This document shows positions 27,340 through 41,114 of a stretch of DNA of 64,000 nucleotides, piece by piece (the first letter of the stretch is position 1; the number at the start of each line of letters is the position of its first letter). This DNA is from Colius striatus (lineage: Eukaryota > Chordata > Aves > Coliiformes > Coliidae), in assembly GCF_028858725.1 (NCBI RefSeq), contig NC_084768.1:31836664-31900663 (forward strand), written 5' to 3'. Position numbers and translations under genes: made by a program. The notes under the pieces are model-generated. The model had not been told where the DNA came from. It made no database searches and saw only the letters and a list, made by a program, of their open reading frames with translations.

Positions 27340-27560
27340 ACAGAAGCACAGTGTTCCTGGCACCACAGGCAGCACGGGTGCGTTGCCACAGCACCAGGCA
27401 GGGTCAGGCTGTGGGGCACAGGGAGGGGGGCAGAGGGCCACAGCCCTCCTGCAGCCCAAGGTCCTGCTCACAGAGCTGCTGCCTCAGCTGGCACAGCCCC
27501 AAAGCCAGGCAGCCTGGGCTCATGCTGGTGCTCAGAGCCACAGCTCCAACAGCACGGTTA
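27340..27560. other. Isolated GC-rich islet of unknown origin
   Basis: About 220 bp of G+C-rich sequence (for example CCACAGCCCTCCTGCAGCCC) set abruptly into AT-rich DNA, with only a few CpGs (such as CACGGGTGCGTTGCC). Open frames of 62-94 codons occur in several frames on both strands, as expected from composition. I do not recognise the sequence. It could be a repeat of a family I cannot name, a non-coding RNA exon or a lineage-specific insertion. Confidence 0.5.
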
Positions 27561-30500
27561 ATACCTCCAGAAGGCTCGTACTCTGCCAAGGAACTTTTAC
27601 ACAGGGTGTTTATTTCACTCACTGTTTAAAAGGTGGATCTTTCTGAAGAAGAAATTTTAGAAGCTTGGAAAGGTTGTTTGTTGTTTGGGGTTTTTATAAG
27701 GCTCTAAAAACCCCAAATTCTTTCCAATAAATGCCAGAGGAAATATTTTGTCCTTAGACTCTTTCCTTCAGTCTTCTCACTCTCTGGCACCTCTCAGTTA
27801 GTTCTTCAGGTATCCTCACCACAGGCAACTCCTAGTTCTTCTGCCTTGCACTGTGATACTGATACCTACAATTGAAATTAAGAGACTTAGCTACAGTTGG
27901 ATGTTCCCGTTGGCAAAATAAGGACATAAGGAGAGTAATCTCCTACCTGGCATTTTCTACACACACTAAGTTTCCTTTTGTAATCCTTTCTTTAAGATTT
28001 CCCATAAACACAGAGTACCTTGAGGTCTTAATGTATTATATACTGAAAAACTCCATTTTCATTAATAATTTAACTTAATAGACCTACTAGCACCTGATTG
28101 TTTTAGGAAAGCTTCTCTTCCCAGAACCCTGGATCTCCCTTCCCCAAAAGTGTGACCCCGGTGGAAAGACTTTATTTTTAACCTACCCCAGCTCCAATCC
28201 CTCCACACATCTGAGAAAGCCATCAGGCAATCCACATGGTGTTCTCTGAAACAAAAAAGTGAACTTTCAACATCTTTATGAGACCCAAATGTTTCATTCA
28301 AAACAGTGTTAAAAATGAACAAACTTCACAAAGCTAGAGATTTTCCATACGTGTTCCCAACCTCTCTTTTTCTCTCTTCTTCCACCAAAAAGCCCCACTG
28401 GAAGAGCAGCATGCTGACAACAGTGTGCAGAATAATAAAAGTGCATATGCTTAGTATTGAGTCACAAATCTAGAATCTCAACTGAGCAAGTGGCATCATA
28501 TTTTGTGAAACCTCTGAATGCCTTAGAAGGAAGAAGAGCCACCGTTCCCTCCTAGTTCTTTTTTACTTTCCTGTAAATCTACAGCTGGCATAATGTTCCT
28601 TTGTCAGAGTAGCTAAAGGCATTTCACAGATGTAATCAAAAGAAAAGATTACTTCCCTGTGAATGAGCCAAGGGTGATCTCGCCAGTGGATGAGGTAGAG
28701 GGAGCTATTGCTGTAAGAAGAAACTCTTACTGTGACAGCTAAGGCATGACACACCTTTCCATCCTTTACCTGCAGCAGCAATGAGCATGGCTTTGCAGGA
28801 ATCTGGACTAGACACAGGTGTTTTGTCTGAGGTAGGTATCTACTTAGACTTCACCTGAAGTCAGTCCACACTTTTCTGTCGTCTCTGGCACTTAAACTTG
28901 CTGGATACTACAAGGGGAGTAAACAGCCTGAGTATGCTCCAATCAACTGGTAAAAATGAGTAAACAAAAAGAGCACAAGAATAATGCTTTTAAGAGTATT
29001 TTGCAAGGCAGTTATCAAATGATCACCAGGCAAATATTTTCAGCTAAGGTATTTCCTTGGGAAAACACACATTTGGATGAAACAAAACTCATGATATTTT
29101 TTGAGATTCCAGAGCTAGAATGACAATGTCTCCACAAAGCAAGCTATAAATGTGAAGGGGGGAACAAGAAGAACTGATATGTGTGGGGAAAGGAAGAAAA
29201 TCTAGATATTGAAGGAGAGGCAGAAATATAAGGCTTTGGTAAACCCGTTTTATATTATAGCTGCAACTTAAATGTGTGCTCATCTGGATTTTGCAGTATA
29301 GTCAAGTACTTAAATATTTGCAGCACTGTGACTACTACAGCTGTGAAGCACTTTGCTGCCAAAACTAAACGTTACTAGAAGATGGAAGAGTGGGTTTGGA
29401 TTACCATCAAAATCAGGGACTGAGAATTATGTGGCCCATACACAACTCATTCAACCATTTTTCCTCCCAGCCAAATAAGTCTAAGATAACTTCTCACTAT
29501 AGTGTTACCTGCTGCTTTTTTAAGTGTCAGTTGTTTAGTTTGCCTAAGTAGAGCAACAGATTTTGTTTAGTCTACAGGTCATCTTCTGGGCGACTATTCC
29601 AAGAGCATATGCCAGTAGTTAGCTGAATAACGACTGTATGCCAGAGGCTGTAGGAGGAAAACTGAAATCCTTCCACTTGCTGTGATCAACAGAATAGTAA
29701 CACAAAACAAAGCGAAAAACATACAATAACATTCTCAAATAGGTATTTTATAGTTAGGAATCAACATTTTTTTGCATTCTCAATTTGTCATCCTCTCTGC
29801 CCCAGAGGCAAAGCATTCAAAGAGCCTAAAGGATGGAGGTGCCTTTGTAAACACCAGTCAACTAATTGGTTGCTTGGATACTTATGAAAAATGGATCCTA
29901 TCCTACATATTTATGGAATATCACTTTAGTCACTTTATTAACACCCTATAATTCAAGTAAAACCACTTTGGATAAATTCCCTCATATTTTGTAATGCCCA
30001 GGAGACACCTCGAATCGTTGTGATTCCATGTGCTTCAAAAGATGTAAATGCGTGGAAGAAAGTTCACTCTAAAGTACTATGAGCAGAACTCAGAGTCTAG
30101 AAAGGTTATTGTGGGTACCCCCAAACTCCAGTTTCATGGTAACCCCTATTTAGTGGCCATACCACAGTTTCAGAGGTCAGGTTTTGAGTCCTTTACATGC
30201 CGTAACTCATCTACCAAGCTCTCATTTTGGCTTTACTCAACACTCGTGAATTGTGCTACACAGAATGGGTCAAGCAAATATGTGCATAAACAATGTAATT
30301 TGCCTGTAACTCTTCCCATTTCTTTTTTCTTTTTGCCTTTTAGCTAACCCTGAGCTAGTCTGTTAGTCCTTTTGTCTTTTCATACTTGCACTTATAAGTC
30401 ACACTAAAAATCAACAATATATCACCATCCTCTTCCTCTTCTCATAATTGTAGTAACTCTAATTTCAGTTCTTAGGGAGATGTCCATTTTCCAATATGCA

Positions 30501-33500
30501 TGCTTTACTGAAGATGTAATTAGAAGCATGAGGTAGCTTTTCCCACTTAATTCTGAAGCATCTGGCATTGACCACTATTTGCCTTCTGTATGTCAATGTA
30601 TATGTTCACAAAATTAAAACCAGACTAAGATAATCCTTGAGCAAGTAAAATGTCAAAAATGAATTCCAGAAGCCATAACAAATCTATGTCCACTTAATGG
30701 CACAGCCATCCTCGTCTCTTTATGAACCTCTGCCTCTATTATAATACAAAAGAAATGCAACCAAAGGTGACAAACACATAATTAAAACAGGGAACAGCTG
30801 ACAGAGCAGCCTGCTAGGGGAAGCGTTTCTTTACTTCTGCTTAGTTCTTTTTTTCTTCTGTCACATTAATTTGCACAGTGACAAGAAATAGAAGAAAACA
30901 CACCCACCACATATTACACAAGTGTTTATATTAGGCCCAGAAAGAGGGAATTCACAAACTTGATTCACCAACTTGGAGTGTTTCTTGGAGCTCTATCTGT
31001 TTTGCTGTGAAGTATATTCCGTAACAAATAGTTTATTCCTGCACATCCTGCGGATCTGAAGTCAATTCACTACATTTTCACCATTCATTCTTAAATCAGT
31101 TAATGAGTTCTACCTGAGAAACTCTTAAAGATACAAAAGGGTTGGTGACAACAGTCCAGGGCGCAGAGTTCAGGCCCAGGCCTAATCAAAAACAGCTATG
31201 GCTGCCCACTGTTGACTGACTCATGTCTGCCAGAGCTGTGGGAAGCTGCTGTCCTGGATGGGCTCAGATGGAAAAAAAGAAGTGTGAAAAAAGTGTGAAA
31301 ACCAGCCTCATCATCCCCCAAGTTTGGCAAAGGATGGAGAGGAGAAGGTGCTCCAGCACCAGAATAAGTACTTCTATATATTCTGAGGAGCATCCCAGAC
31401 CAGTGTACTTAGATACTTGATTCTTTTCAGGCACTTCTTTTACCAGTGATTCTGCTAATATATTAGGCAGAAAACGTCAGAGGCTCTTTGCCAGCATCCT
31501 TACAAAGTGTGAAGGTGCCAATACCAGAGAAACCACCTGCCTCTACTGAAGACTGCCCTAGAGCTCTCTTTCCACCTTCATCCCTGTAAATCTCAAGCAC
31601 AAAAGATTCCTGCACAACAAGCCCTGTCCCTGGACACATTCCTTTTATAACCTGAACCTCAGCCTCTCAGGTACCATCTACTCTTACTCGTCTCCTCTGT
31701 AGGTGGTGGTGTCAGCATTTCCAGATGCCTGGGAGAAATAAATGACAAGTTTAGTTTGGACATTTCAAATATGGTTTGCCTTGCAGATGTTACTGTGTGC
31801 ATGCATCTGTGAGCATGTGTTCATACGAACACACAAAGTTTAGAGTTTGTGGTAACCGATTATTCAGCAGAGGAACACACAGAAAAGGAACACAGAGCAG
31901 ATTTCCAGAAAATGATCACACATAAACCTTTTCTCAGTAGAAACTGTTAAATTCCTCATTACAAAAAAGCTCAGAGAAATAATTTTCTCTCAGGAAGGTT
32001 TATGATGTCGAACATAGAGATTGAATTCACTTACTGAGAGTTTAACAACAAATCTATAGTATAAAGCATGTCTTTCTGAACCCCAGATTAGCTAATGATA
32101 TTTGCATCACCTGAACTATACATATCACACAACTTCTCATGACATACTAACACAACTTTTTCATTTTAAATTAATGTTGTCTTTTTTCAGATATAAACCA
32201 TTAACACCATCTTGATAAGCAAATTGGGTGATATAATATTATGAAGTAAATAACTAGCCAGTCCAATTATGGTTTGTTTCTTAGCTAGACCACAAGTAAA
32301 CTACAGCTTCTGCTTTTCTCAGGTGTACCAAAGTGGATACCAGGTGTCAGAAAGCATTAGTCTACTGTTTGAAAGTCTGGTGGGAAATAAAGGATGGTCT
32401 GCTGTAAAGAAGCTTGCTTGTTAGTACCTTGATATTTCTTGTTCCCATAAGAAATACTTAAATAATAAAGTTAGTGTTTCATGTGTTTATTATGTTAAAT
32501 ACAAGGCATGCTTCAGTTGAACGTTAGACTGCAAAAAAAGCTTTGTTTTCAGTGCCATGTGAGAGCATAATTCCCTGTGAAATACCATCTTGTTACAAGG
32601 ATATTCAAAATAAGCTTCCTGCTGAAACTGTTACCTATAATTCCATATAGTGTTTTCAATTTATCCATTTGGAATGAAATCATTAGAAACTGTTTATTGC
32701 TCACGTTAATTCTTAACGAAGCAGAAAGAGAGCATAAAGGAGTTGGTTCCATGTGTCATGTGTGTCCTCTGTTGGAAACATAATCTTTCTATATGGTTGC
32801 AAATACAGGCTGTTCATTTCAAGCTAAAAGTAGCAAGTTTCACTAGAAATTAAACTGAGATATCTGTCTTCTGCTCTTTGCTTAAAAGTTGTTACAGTTT
32901 TGTCTTCTGAGTTCTATGTAACATCTTGTCACCAAAGAGTCAACTTCATGGCAAGCAATAAAGAAATAGGCACATGTGTATAGCATCCTTGTAGAAATGA
33001 TCTGCATTAACTCTCCTTCAACTTAAAGATGTGTATCTTTATCTGTTTGGCATTCTATTTGTTTATCCTTGTGGGAGATACAGTATCTGCCATACTCCCC
33101 TGTCAGATCCTCTCAGCTGTCACTTGTATGTGCTTGCCAGAGACGTCTTATGTGCTGTGCCCTGGTGAGACTCACTCCTCTGCTCCAGGCAGGCTTCCAG
33201 CTTTTTGCCTCATTATCCCAACTAGAGATCTGCCTATGCAGCTCTGTTTCATTACTGGTCAATGTCCCTCAATAATACTACTTCTCATTATCTCACTAAT
33301 CCATCATTACTTAAATAAAACACAATCAAAACCTAATAGCACACCACCTTTATGCTGCCAGATACAAACACAAGCCAAGAAAAACACTCAAGAAACCTGC
33401 AGAACTAGCTACAAATATAATTTACCTATGTTCCAGTATAAGGAACACAAAATAAACTTGGCAGGAAAATTATACACTCCCTCATAATGAAGTTTCTAAT

Positions 33501-36500
33501 AAATCTAAAGGTTTCTTCATGCTGATGTGAATCTTCAGCAATTCTACTGTTTTCACAGAAAGCCACTCTGGATTTGCCCTGCTGTAGCCAAGATCAGCAT
33601 GTGGCCTTTGAACTCCATTCTCTTGCTTAAAAGCAGCTGATAGGAAGTATGAAGTTATTTTATTCTAAGCTTTCCAACCTTTTATTAACTCTTTTGGGGG
33701 AATTTATTCCTTAGCTGTCACTTAAGTTCCTAGTACTTCTTTCCTCGGTAATGAAGATTTATATCCAGCAAGGGAAATAATCCATGTGCTGAAACAACAC
33801 TGAACAATACTGAAGTGATTTTCTTAAATGTTTAATTCCTATAGGCTCGAGACTAAAAATATTCTCCTTTCTAGTGTTTGTGTAACATTCCTGTTCAATC
33901 CAGCACAACACTCCCCAGCCTTTTACCCTGCACAGAGATGTCTACCAAAGCTTGACAGACAGCTCTGCCACTGAAGAAGCCTTTAGTAAAAAAAAGAAAG
34001 AAAAGACAATCTGCTTTTTAAAGTTCTCCAGCTCTTCATAAGAAGCAGAAAGTCAGCTGCAAAAAAGAATTTGCCTTCTCTTGTTGAAAGTCCAACGTGT
34101 AAGTCAGCACCGCTGTGGTTCTAAACTCAGCTTTCAGCTTGAGAAGCTGAACTGTGGTCACTTGTTCTCTGTAACTACCAGAGAATTCAAGAAAACTGTT
34201 AAGATCAAATTATGCCTTTTCAAGGGCAGGCAACTCGCATGGTAATGTGCTGAGCCACCACCAAGGAATGCTCTGGATTCTATTAATACAGGGGCAATTT
34301 TGTAGCATTTTCTCTAAATATGTAGCCTTACATAAAAGCCTTATTTTCATGTTGCTTGCACAGCGGAAAATGTGGCAAGAATCTTACCCGTTAAGTATAG
34401 TAACTTTGGCTTGAATAAAAGGAGAATTATTGTATGGATTCCCTTTTGATGCATGTGTTCATGAACTGGGCATTCATTTACATCTTTATTTTTGCCTAAA
34501 ACATTGTGTAGATTGTACTAGATGCAACAAACCGGTTTAAGCAGAATTATGGAGCAGTTTCTGGACAAGGGTAGCTGGAAAAGATCAAAACTCTTCAGCT
34601 TTGCTGTGAGCTGCTCTGGACATAAAAAAAGAGAAATCTTAATAGAGAAAGAGGTCAGGAATTGTTTCTCATTCATTCAAAAAAAATGGCAGTCATCTGA
34701 AGAAGCTGCCAGTCGGTAGGTTTAAAATTAAAGGTAGGAAACACTTTTGCACATGTTGCTTCTGCAAACGGCAGCGTTTGGAGCTGTAGTGTTTTGCATG
34801 CCAAATACAGACACAGATTTAAAAAACAGTTAAAGAAATCAGTGTAAAATAGACCTGTCAGTAGCTATCAAATGTGATGATGATGGAGTTTCCACTTTGG
34901 AATATCTTTAACCGTGGATCCCTAGAAGCTGGGACAGTGCATTAGGATGTGTCCTTATTCCCCTCTAAGCTTCCACTCCTGGCCACTCTCAGGGACAGGA
35001 TCCTGGGTTAGATGGATCTCGGACCTGACAGTGTAGCCATGGGTCATTTTTGTATGATGTGAATGCAACAGAAGCATCCCAGTGCTTTCTAAAGTTAGTG
35101 CAAAAGGAATTTGTGTGATCCAGCAGTTTCAGTTATTCTACAGTATTCAATCCTAAGGCTTTAAGTTGTGCCTCTGGCTACCGAATGCTGCCTCAACCGA
35201 CAGGAAATCTTCTCTAGTTCCTGAGCAGGCACAAGAAGGGTCCTGGGAGTAGATAGGGTTTCAGAATGGAAAAAATGGAGAATTACCAACTCAAACAAAC
35301 AGTTTCCTGTCTTTCAGGAGCCTCATGCCTTGCTGTATAATACAATATAAACATGAGTTCTGTTTTCTCTTAACATTTTCATTTCAGTCCATAGTAAAAT
35401 CAGTCTCCTTATTCATAAAAAAATCCAATTAAAATGAAGTTAACACATTACTTCAGGAGTTCTGTGCAACTGATAAAAATGGGTCCAAACTATGTGCTAT
35501 TCTTCTTTCATGATTGTTTCAAAGCACTAGTCACTCGAATGGCTCATCACTTGTTTTAAGCACAGTCCAACATGTCAATCTGTGCCATCTCTCAAGCTGG
35601 GCTTGCTGCTCCAGGACATGACACAGCTGCAGAAGGCCTCTAAGCCTCTAGGAAAAATTCTGCCAGTGGCCTGGGACGTGTGTGGTAGGACGTGTGTCCT
35701 ACCAGCTCACATAGCCAGGCTGCTGGAGAACAGAAAAAAAGATGTTAATGTAAGAGCTCTGGCACTGCCTGGGCAGGAATCAGAAATGAAGTAAGTTTCA
35801 GCTGATTCCCTAAGGAAGGACTACATGGCTATGCTATATATCTCTGTGTGCATCAGGCAGGTTTTGCTCAATTGCTCCTGTTCCTGGGAATGATGATCCA
35901 AGGGTTTATAGGCAGCTCTAGAATACAAAGGCATAACAGGACATACTGAAGATGGTACAGTAGGAGAAAGGAGGCAGTTCTTCACAGCTGGTTGAAGGAA
36001 GGATGTTTTCTATACTCCAAAACCTGAACTTAAATAAAGACTTGGACTTTCAGTAGTTGTAACTCCCACTAGTCCATCCTGAGAAGCTTCTGTTCGAGAA
36101 GCATTCAAACTCCTCCTTCCCATCTCTCTCCCGTCATAGGAGTGGGAGTTTCTCCTCCCTCATTCTTCATTCTCTCCTAACCTTGTCTGGAAAGATTATC
36201 CCTTCCCCACAGGGACCATTTCAACTTAACAGCTTGTTCTCTATCTGTGAACTTTTCCTGGCTTTTCTAGTGGCTTGTGCTCATCACTCCCAGAGCAACA
36301 CGAAGTATCTGCTTTCTCCAGAAACTGGAGGTGGGACTGGAATGTGAGATAAGCCATCTCGTGCTTTAAAAATTAAAAGCCCTTTATTGGATTTCTGCAT
36401 TTAATCTGTTTGAATTCCTTGACAGATAGAGTTAAATATCAGAAGTAGATGATGGTTAGGACCTATTATGCTTCAGAGATTCTTTGAGTAGGACTTAACC

Positions 36501-39500
36501 CTGAGAGCAAACATTTCTTTACATTGTACAGTTTCCTTAGTATTCAAGGCTTTATAAGCTTAGATATTTTATTCTCCTTTCAATGTTTCTTTCACGAATT
36601 TTTCCATAGTTTCTGTGGTGTGAGATTTACACAGTAAATGTTGGAGCTGTGCCAAGGCAGCTTCTTTTCTTTAACATGAATGCTTCTTTCTTTGGTTGTT
36701 TTGTTGTTTGTTTGGTTGGGTTTTGTTTTTTTCCTTTGGCTGTTTTTTGTTGTTTTGGTGGTTTTTTGTTTTTTAATTGAATGACTTCAACATATTCAGA
36801 CTGTCACTAAAAGAACTAAGCACCCTTAGGACTATAATGCCTGCCCAGACAAATGCACATTCCTGTCTGTAAAGACCTAGCCGGAATGTCTAGCATCAGA
36901 ATTTCACATTTTGTGCAGTCAATTCTATTTCACACACTAAGCCACAAACCCATTACAGCTGAAAACAGCACAAAGTCTGGTTTAAATTAAGTGACGCAGA
37001 TACAGTAGTAATAGAAACCACGGAGAAAGCACAGATGTATAGAATGTATGCACATGGAAAGCAACCGAGTATGAAAGGCAGGTATCAGTTAAAGTGCCTT
37101 CTAAAGGATGGAGTCACGGTTTATAACAAAAAGTACTGAATAGAGCAATATCTTAACTGAACAAAACAGCAATGCTGTGCTTTACATTCCCCATTTGCTG
37201 ACATGCTGCCAAACGTGAAAGCAACAAAACCAGGTAATCCCAGAATGTTTTCTGTGAAGACATGCTATGTTAAAGCAAGGGAAGTCTTCCTTTGAATGTA
37301 CAACTGGAAGAGACAGTACAATACAAACTGATGAAGGCAGCAAGCTTTGCAAAGCAAGGCGTTTAGAGCCATGAGAGACGTGATCATTCACCACGAATAA
37401 AGCAGGAGGAGAAAAATCGTGATGTAAACACAATATTAGACACTACTCCATTTTATACCATAAATCGAACCCCTTAAGAGAGCAAGATGACTGCTCACAT
37501 CAATCTCATTTTTATGAACAGACATACCCTAGATAGATCCAGTTGTAATGTGGAAATAGAGCCAAGTGGCTGAGTATTTTTTAATAGAATAGTTCTGTTC
37601 TCCAAGTAAGATGATAGTCAATTTGATGTAAAAAAGCATTTTTGTGTGCATGGTGACTAAATCCATATCAGTAACTCACCAGGTTAAAATAATTCAGTCA
37701 TCTTTATAACAGAAGTGCATGAAATGGTTAGATTGTCAATATAAAGAAATAATTCACTTGAATACTAGGAGTACTTGAAGTGACTTGTCATTTGTCCAGC
37801 TCAGTTCTAAGCCAGCAATGGTTCTAGCCATAGTACATTATCCCCATTGTTCAAGGACAAAGGAAGTTATTCATAGCAGGTTAGTGTCTGTAGAATCCAC
37901 TTGTCTGCTGTGGTCTCAGATTTTTTAGACCAAGAAAAATTGCCCTGTTGAGGTGATAAAGCTGTGATTTATACTAAGGAAGTGCAGTAATCCTAGAGCA
38001 GCTGGCACAAAGACTAAAGAAGCTGTAGCTACTCACAAAAAAAAAAAAAAAAAATCCTGAAGAAATATTGAAGAAAATAGAACTTGTAGTTTTTAAATCA
38101 ACTTTGAAAACTTTTCAGAGCAGCTCCACATTTAAGAGTGAAAGCAACCGAATCATGTGCGTTATGAAGTACTGAGTTAAATGCTACTGATGTGGCAATT
38201 CTGTGAAATTGCTATTGTACAATCACCAGTTGGCTTGGGAACAATTGAGAAACTAGGCTTTTCTGTTGAAAAATGTTGACTACATAAAGCAAATATCTCC
38301 TTCACTCCTTGAAAGGTGCCACGGGGTATTTACCTTGCATCAGTACTGATGCTACAGACAAATAGTACACTTTGCTTTAACATCTTTTTTTGCATCCCAA
38401 CAAGGAAGAGAAGTCAAATAATATCCAAAATGGTTTATTTTGTGTTCTGGATCTATCACCTATCTCTTTCCCTTTTCCCCATTTCTGTATCTTCTAGAAA
38501 TGTATTTTACTTGTGCAAATTTATCTTCTCTCCCCTATTTTTCTTCAGTATTTGCTTCTGCATTATATAATACATAGAATACACTTAAACGACAACTCTT
38601 CTCATAGAAATTACTCCTGCAGATTCTTCAAATCCAGGTGAAATGGATATGTTTATTTTAAATTCACATGACTCTTTAAAGACAGTTTGTCTTCTGTTTG
38701 TCTAAGATGAGTCAACATATCAAAAAAGGCAATCATAGCAGGAAATGTACAGGAACTCTCAGGCTCGTCTGAGATAGGGCTTACTAAATTCACAGAAGAG
38801 ATTGTATTTTAAGAGTTGCCTGAAGTACCAGAGAGGTACATTTTGGGAAGTCCCTTCTTGGAATCCCGTGGCTTCATTTCTACATCATCCTGCTCCCTGT
38901 GCATTCAAACATTGTTTTTTGAAGAGCTTGCTTTTTGAAGGCATCTGTACTGTGAACAGTGGACTTGATTGTGCTAGAGCTGACTAGTAATTGCATGTCC
39001 TTTTTAAAAAGAACAGAGAAAAAAAGTACTTTATAAATTATTTTAACTCTACAAACCCAAATGCCAACACTTCTTCACATCTCAAGCTACTGAGATGCCT
39101 ACAGCAGCTAGAGAAAACTATTCTCTCCAAAAAAATGGGAGGGAAGTAAGTGAGCTACTCTGTAGTTGTTGATTGTTGTCTCAGATTTGATGTAACTGTG
39201 ACAATTAGATCATTTCATAGCACAGACAGCAAGGGGAGATAAAGGAGTTTTTGCCCCCTCATGTTTTTACACAGCAGTTTCCCTCGTGTGACACCAGCTC
39301 AAAACACAGTCTGAAAACCACGCTGCATCTCTTTTGGTTTCTTTAGCAAGAGAAAAGTTGCTATGTTGGTGTTTCTGTGGATAGCTGCCATACTCTCCGT
39401 CCCACATTACACTTCTGTGGCAAAGGGCTATATCAAAATACATAAAAAGAGAGAGGGAAAGTGTCCCTACTGTGTGACTGAGAACATGTGCCAGTGTGGG

Positions 39501-40521
39501 AGGGTATATTAGCCCTTCTGCTAGCACCGAAGTGTCACCTGCTCCTTTGTCCTCAGCTAGAATGAGACCCAGGAAACCAGGAGCAACCTCTCTTTAGTTA
39601 CAACTATTTTGTGAAGTCACCTTACTTGCATGCCAGACATTACCTGTATTTAGTTTGGTATAGATTAACCTTGCTCAATTCTCACTCTACAAACAGAAAT
39701 GAATATTTTAAAGAACCAAAAATACAACTTAGTTTTCTCGAGGTCTTACGGATTTCTTAACCTCTTAAGTTCAGAAACACTTTCCTGATGTTTTTCTTGG
39801 TTAACTCAACGTTTTGTAGAATCCATTTAATGTTTGATGTCAGCGTAAAGAAAAGGCAAGAAACTGTACGTAATGACATGATTCTGGCACTGTAATTTTG
39901 GTCTTGTGCATCTCAGTGATCACATTCCTTTGATATGTCACAGTAAGCTTTAAAATGCTGCATTTAATGGTAAGTCTGGTAAGCCACAACTGTAGAGCTT
40001 GGCAATGCTTGTTTTGGCTTTGCAAAGTGAGATATCAAAGTGGTATAAGATCAACTTGCCGTACTTGGAACCATCAAGTTTAACTTAAACTTGTATCCTT
40101 AGGTGAATGGACAGTCAAATAAAACCATCCCTCTGGAAATAGCAGGGTACTGGATATAAACTAGAAGAATTATTGGTTGTAAAGCTGTCTGGACTGAATA
40201 TAACAAAGTCAGCTGGCTTGAGCTCAGGGAGCTGTTTCTTTGCTTCATAACAGAGCTTTTGTTTCAGAAGCTGGAGACTCTATGTTTAGCTCAACAACAA
40301 ATTTTTAAATGAATCAACTATGTGTAGGTTTGATAGTCTGTTTACCAAGACTCCCAGGTGTGTATTGTTTTGCCCACATACCTTATACAGCATGGTGTGT
40401 GGCTGGCTGTGCACCGTCCTACACTCAAAAAATCTAGAATAAACCAAAGCCTTCCCTTTAAAAGATGTAAAAAACAATTTTGCCATCAAAGCCCACATTT
40501 CTAGTCATCCAGAAGGCACAT
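27561..40521. other. Gene-free AT-rich sequence
   Basis: Thirteen kilobases with no supported gene. The longest open frame is 33,029-33,487 (152 codons), rejected for lack of any family signature. G/T-rich tracts lie at about 27,676-27,697 and 36,697-36,778, and the poly(A) run is at 38,037. A site with TTAGCTAATG and ATTTGCAT close together (about 32,089-32,106) looks like homeodomain/POU sites but could be chance. Confidence 0.6.
38037..38054 (+). repeat. Poly(A) run, 18 bp
   Basis: Eighteen consecutive A residues. I see no retrogene or SINE body upstream on the plus strand, so I treat it as a simple repeat. Confidence 0.9.
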
Positions 40522-41109
40522 TGTTGTGGTTTAATCCCACACAGCAACTAAGGACTATGCAGCCATTCCTCCCTTCTTCCCCACTCCATGGGATGGGGAG
40601 AACTGAAAGCAAGTAAAAATCATGGCTTGAGATAAGAACTGCTCAATTATTGAAATAAAAATTAATGTAACAATAATGAAAAGAAAAATAACAACTGTGT
40701 GCAATAAAACCCAAGAAAGACAAGTGATGCACAGGGCACTTGCTTACCACCCACTGGCCAATGCTCAGTGAGTCTCTGAGCAACAAGCCACACTTCCCAC
40801 CCAACTCCTCCCACTTTATAAATTGAACGTGTCACATATGGTATAGAATATTGCTTTGGCCACTTTGGTTCAGCTATCCTGGCTGTGTCTCCTCCCAAAC
40901 TCTTGTGCCTCCTCCAGCCTTTTTGAGCCTTTGCCTCATGCTTGGCAGGGCATGAGAAGCTAAAAAAATCCTCGACTTAGTGTAAGTAGAACTTAACAAC
41001 AGCTTAAAACATCAGAGTGTTATCGACACTGTTCTCACACTAAATCCAAAACACAGCACTGCACCAGCTACTAAGAAGAAAATGAACTGTCCCAGCTGAA
41101 ACCAGGACA
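40522..41109 (-). mobile_element. Solo LTR of an avian ERVL-like retrovirus
   Basis: A 588-bp element whose plus strand starts TGTTGTGGTTTAATCCC and ends GAAACCAGGACA. Its reverse complement has the TG...CA ends and the TGTCCTGGTTTCAGCTGGGA start of an LTR family I remember as abundant in birds. On the minus strand it has a TATA-like TTTATAAA (40,815-40,822). Candidate 5-bp target duplications flank it: CACAT (40,517-40,521) and CAGAT (41,110-41,114), with one mismatch. Five-base duplications are typical of ERVL. No gag, pol or env sequence adjoins it, so it is a solo LTR left by recombination. The family name is from memory. Confidence 0.85.
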
Positions 41110-41114
41110 CAGAT

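Noticed and set aside
33029..33487. 152-codon open frame, the longest in the AT-rich part
   Set aside because: No recognisable domain, odd composition, no splice or promoter context. One frame of this size is expected by chance among so many.
35684..35703. 8-bp perfect hairpin (GGTAGGAC/GTCCTACC), and a similar one at 44,240-44,264
   Set aside because: Several 8-bp inverted repeats with short loops are expected by chance in 64 kb.
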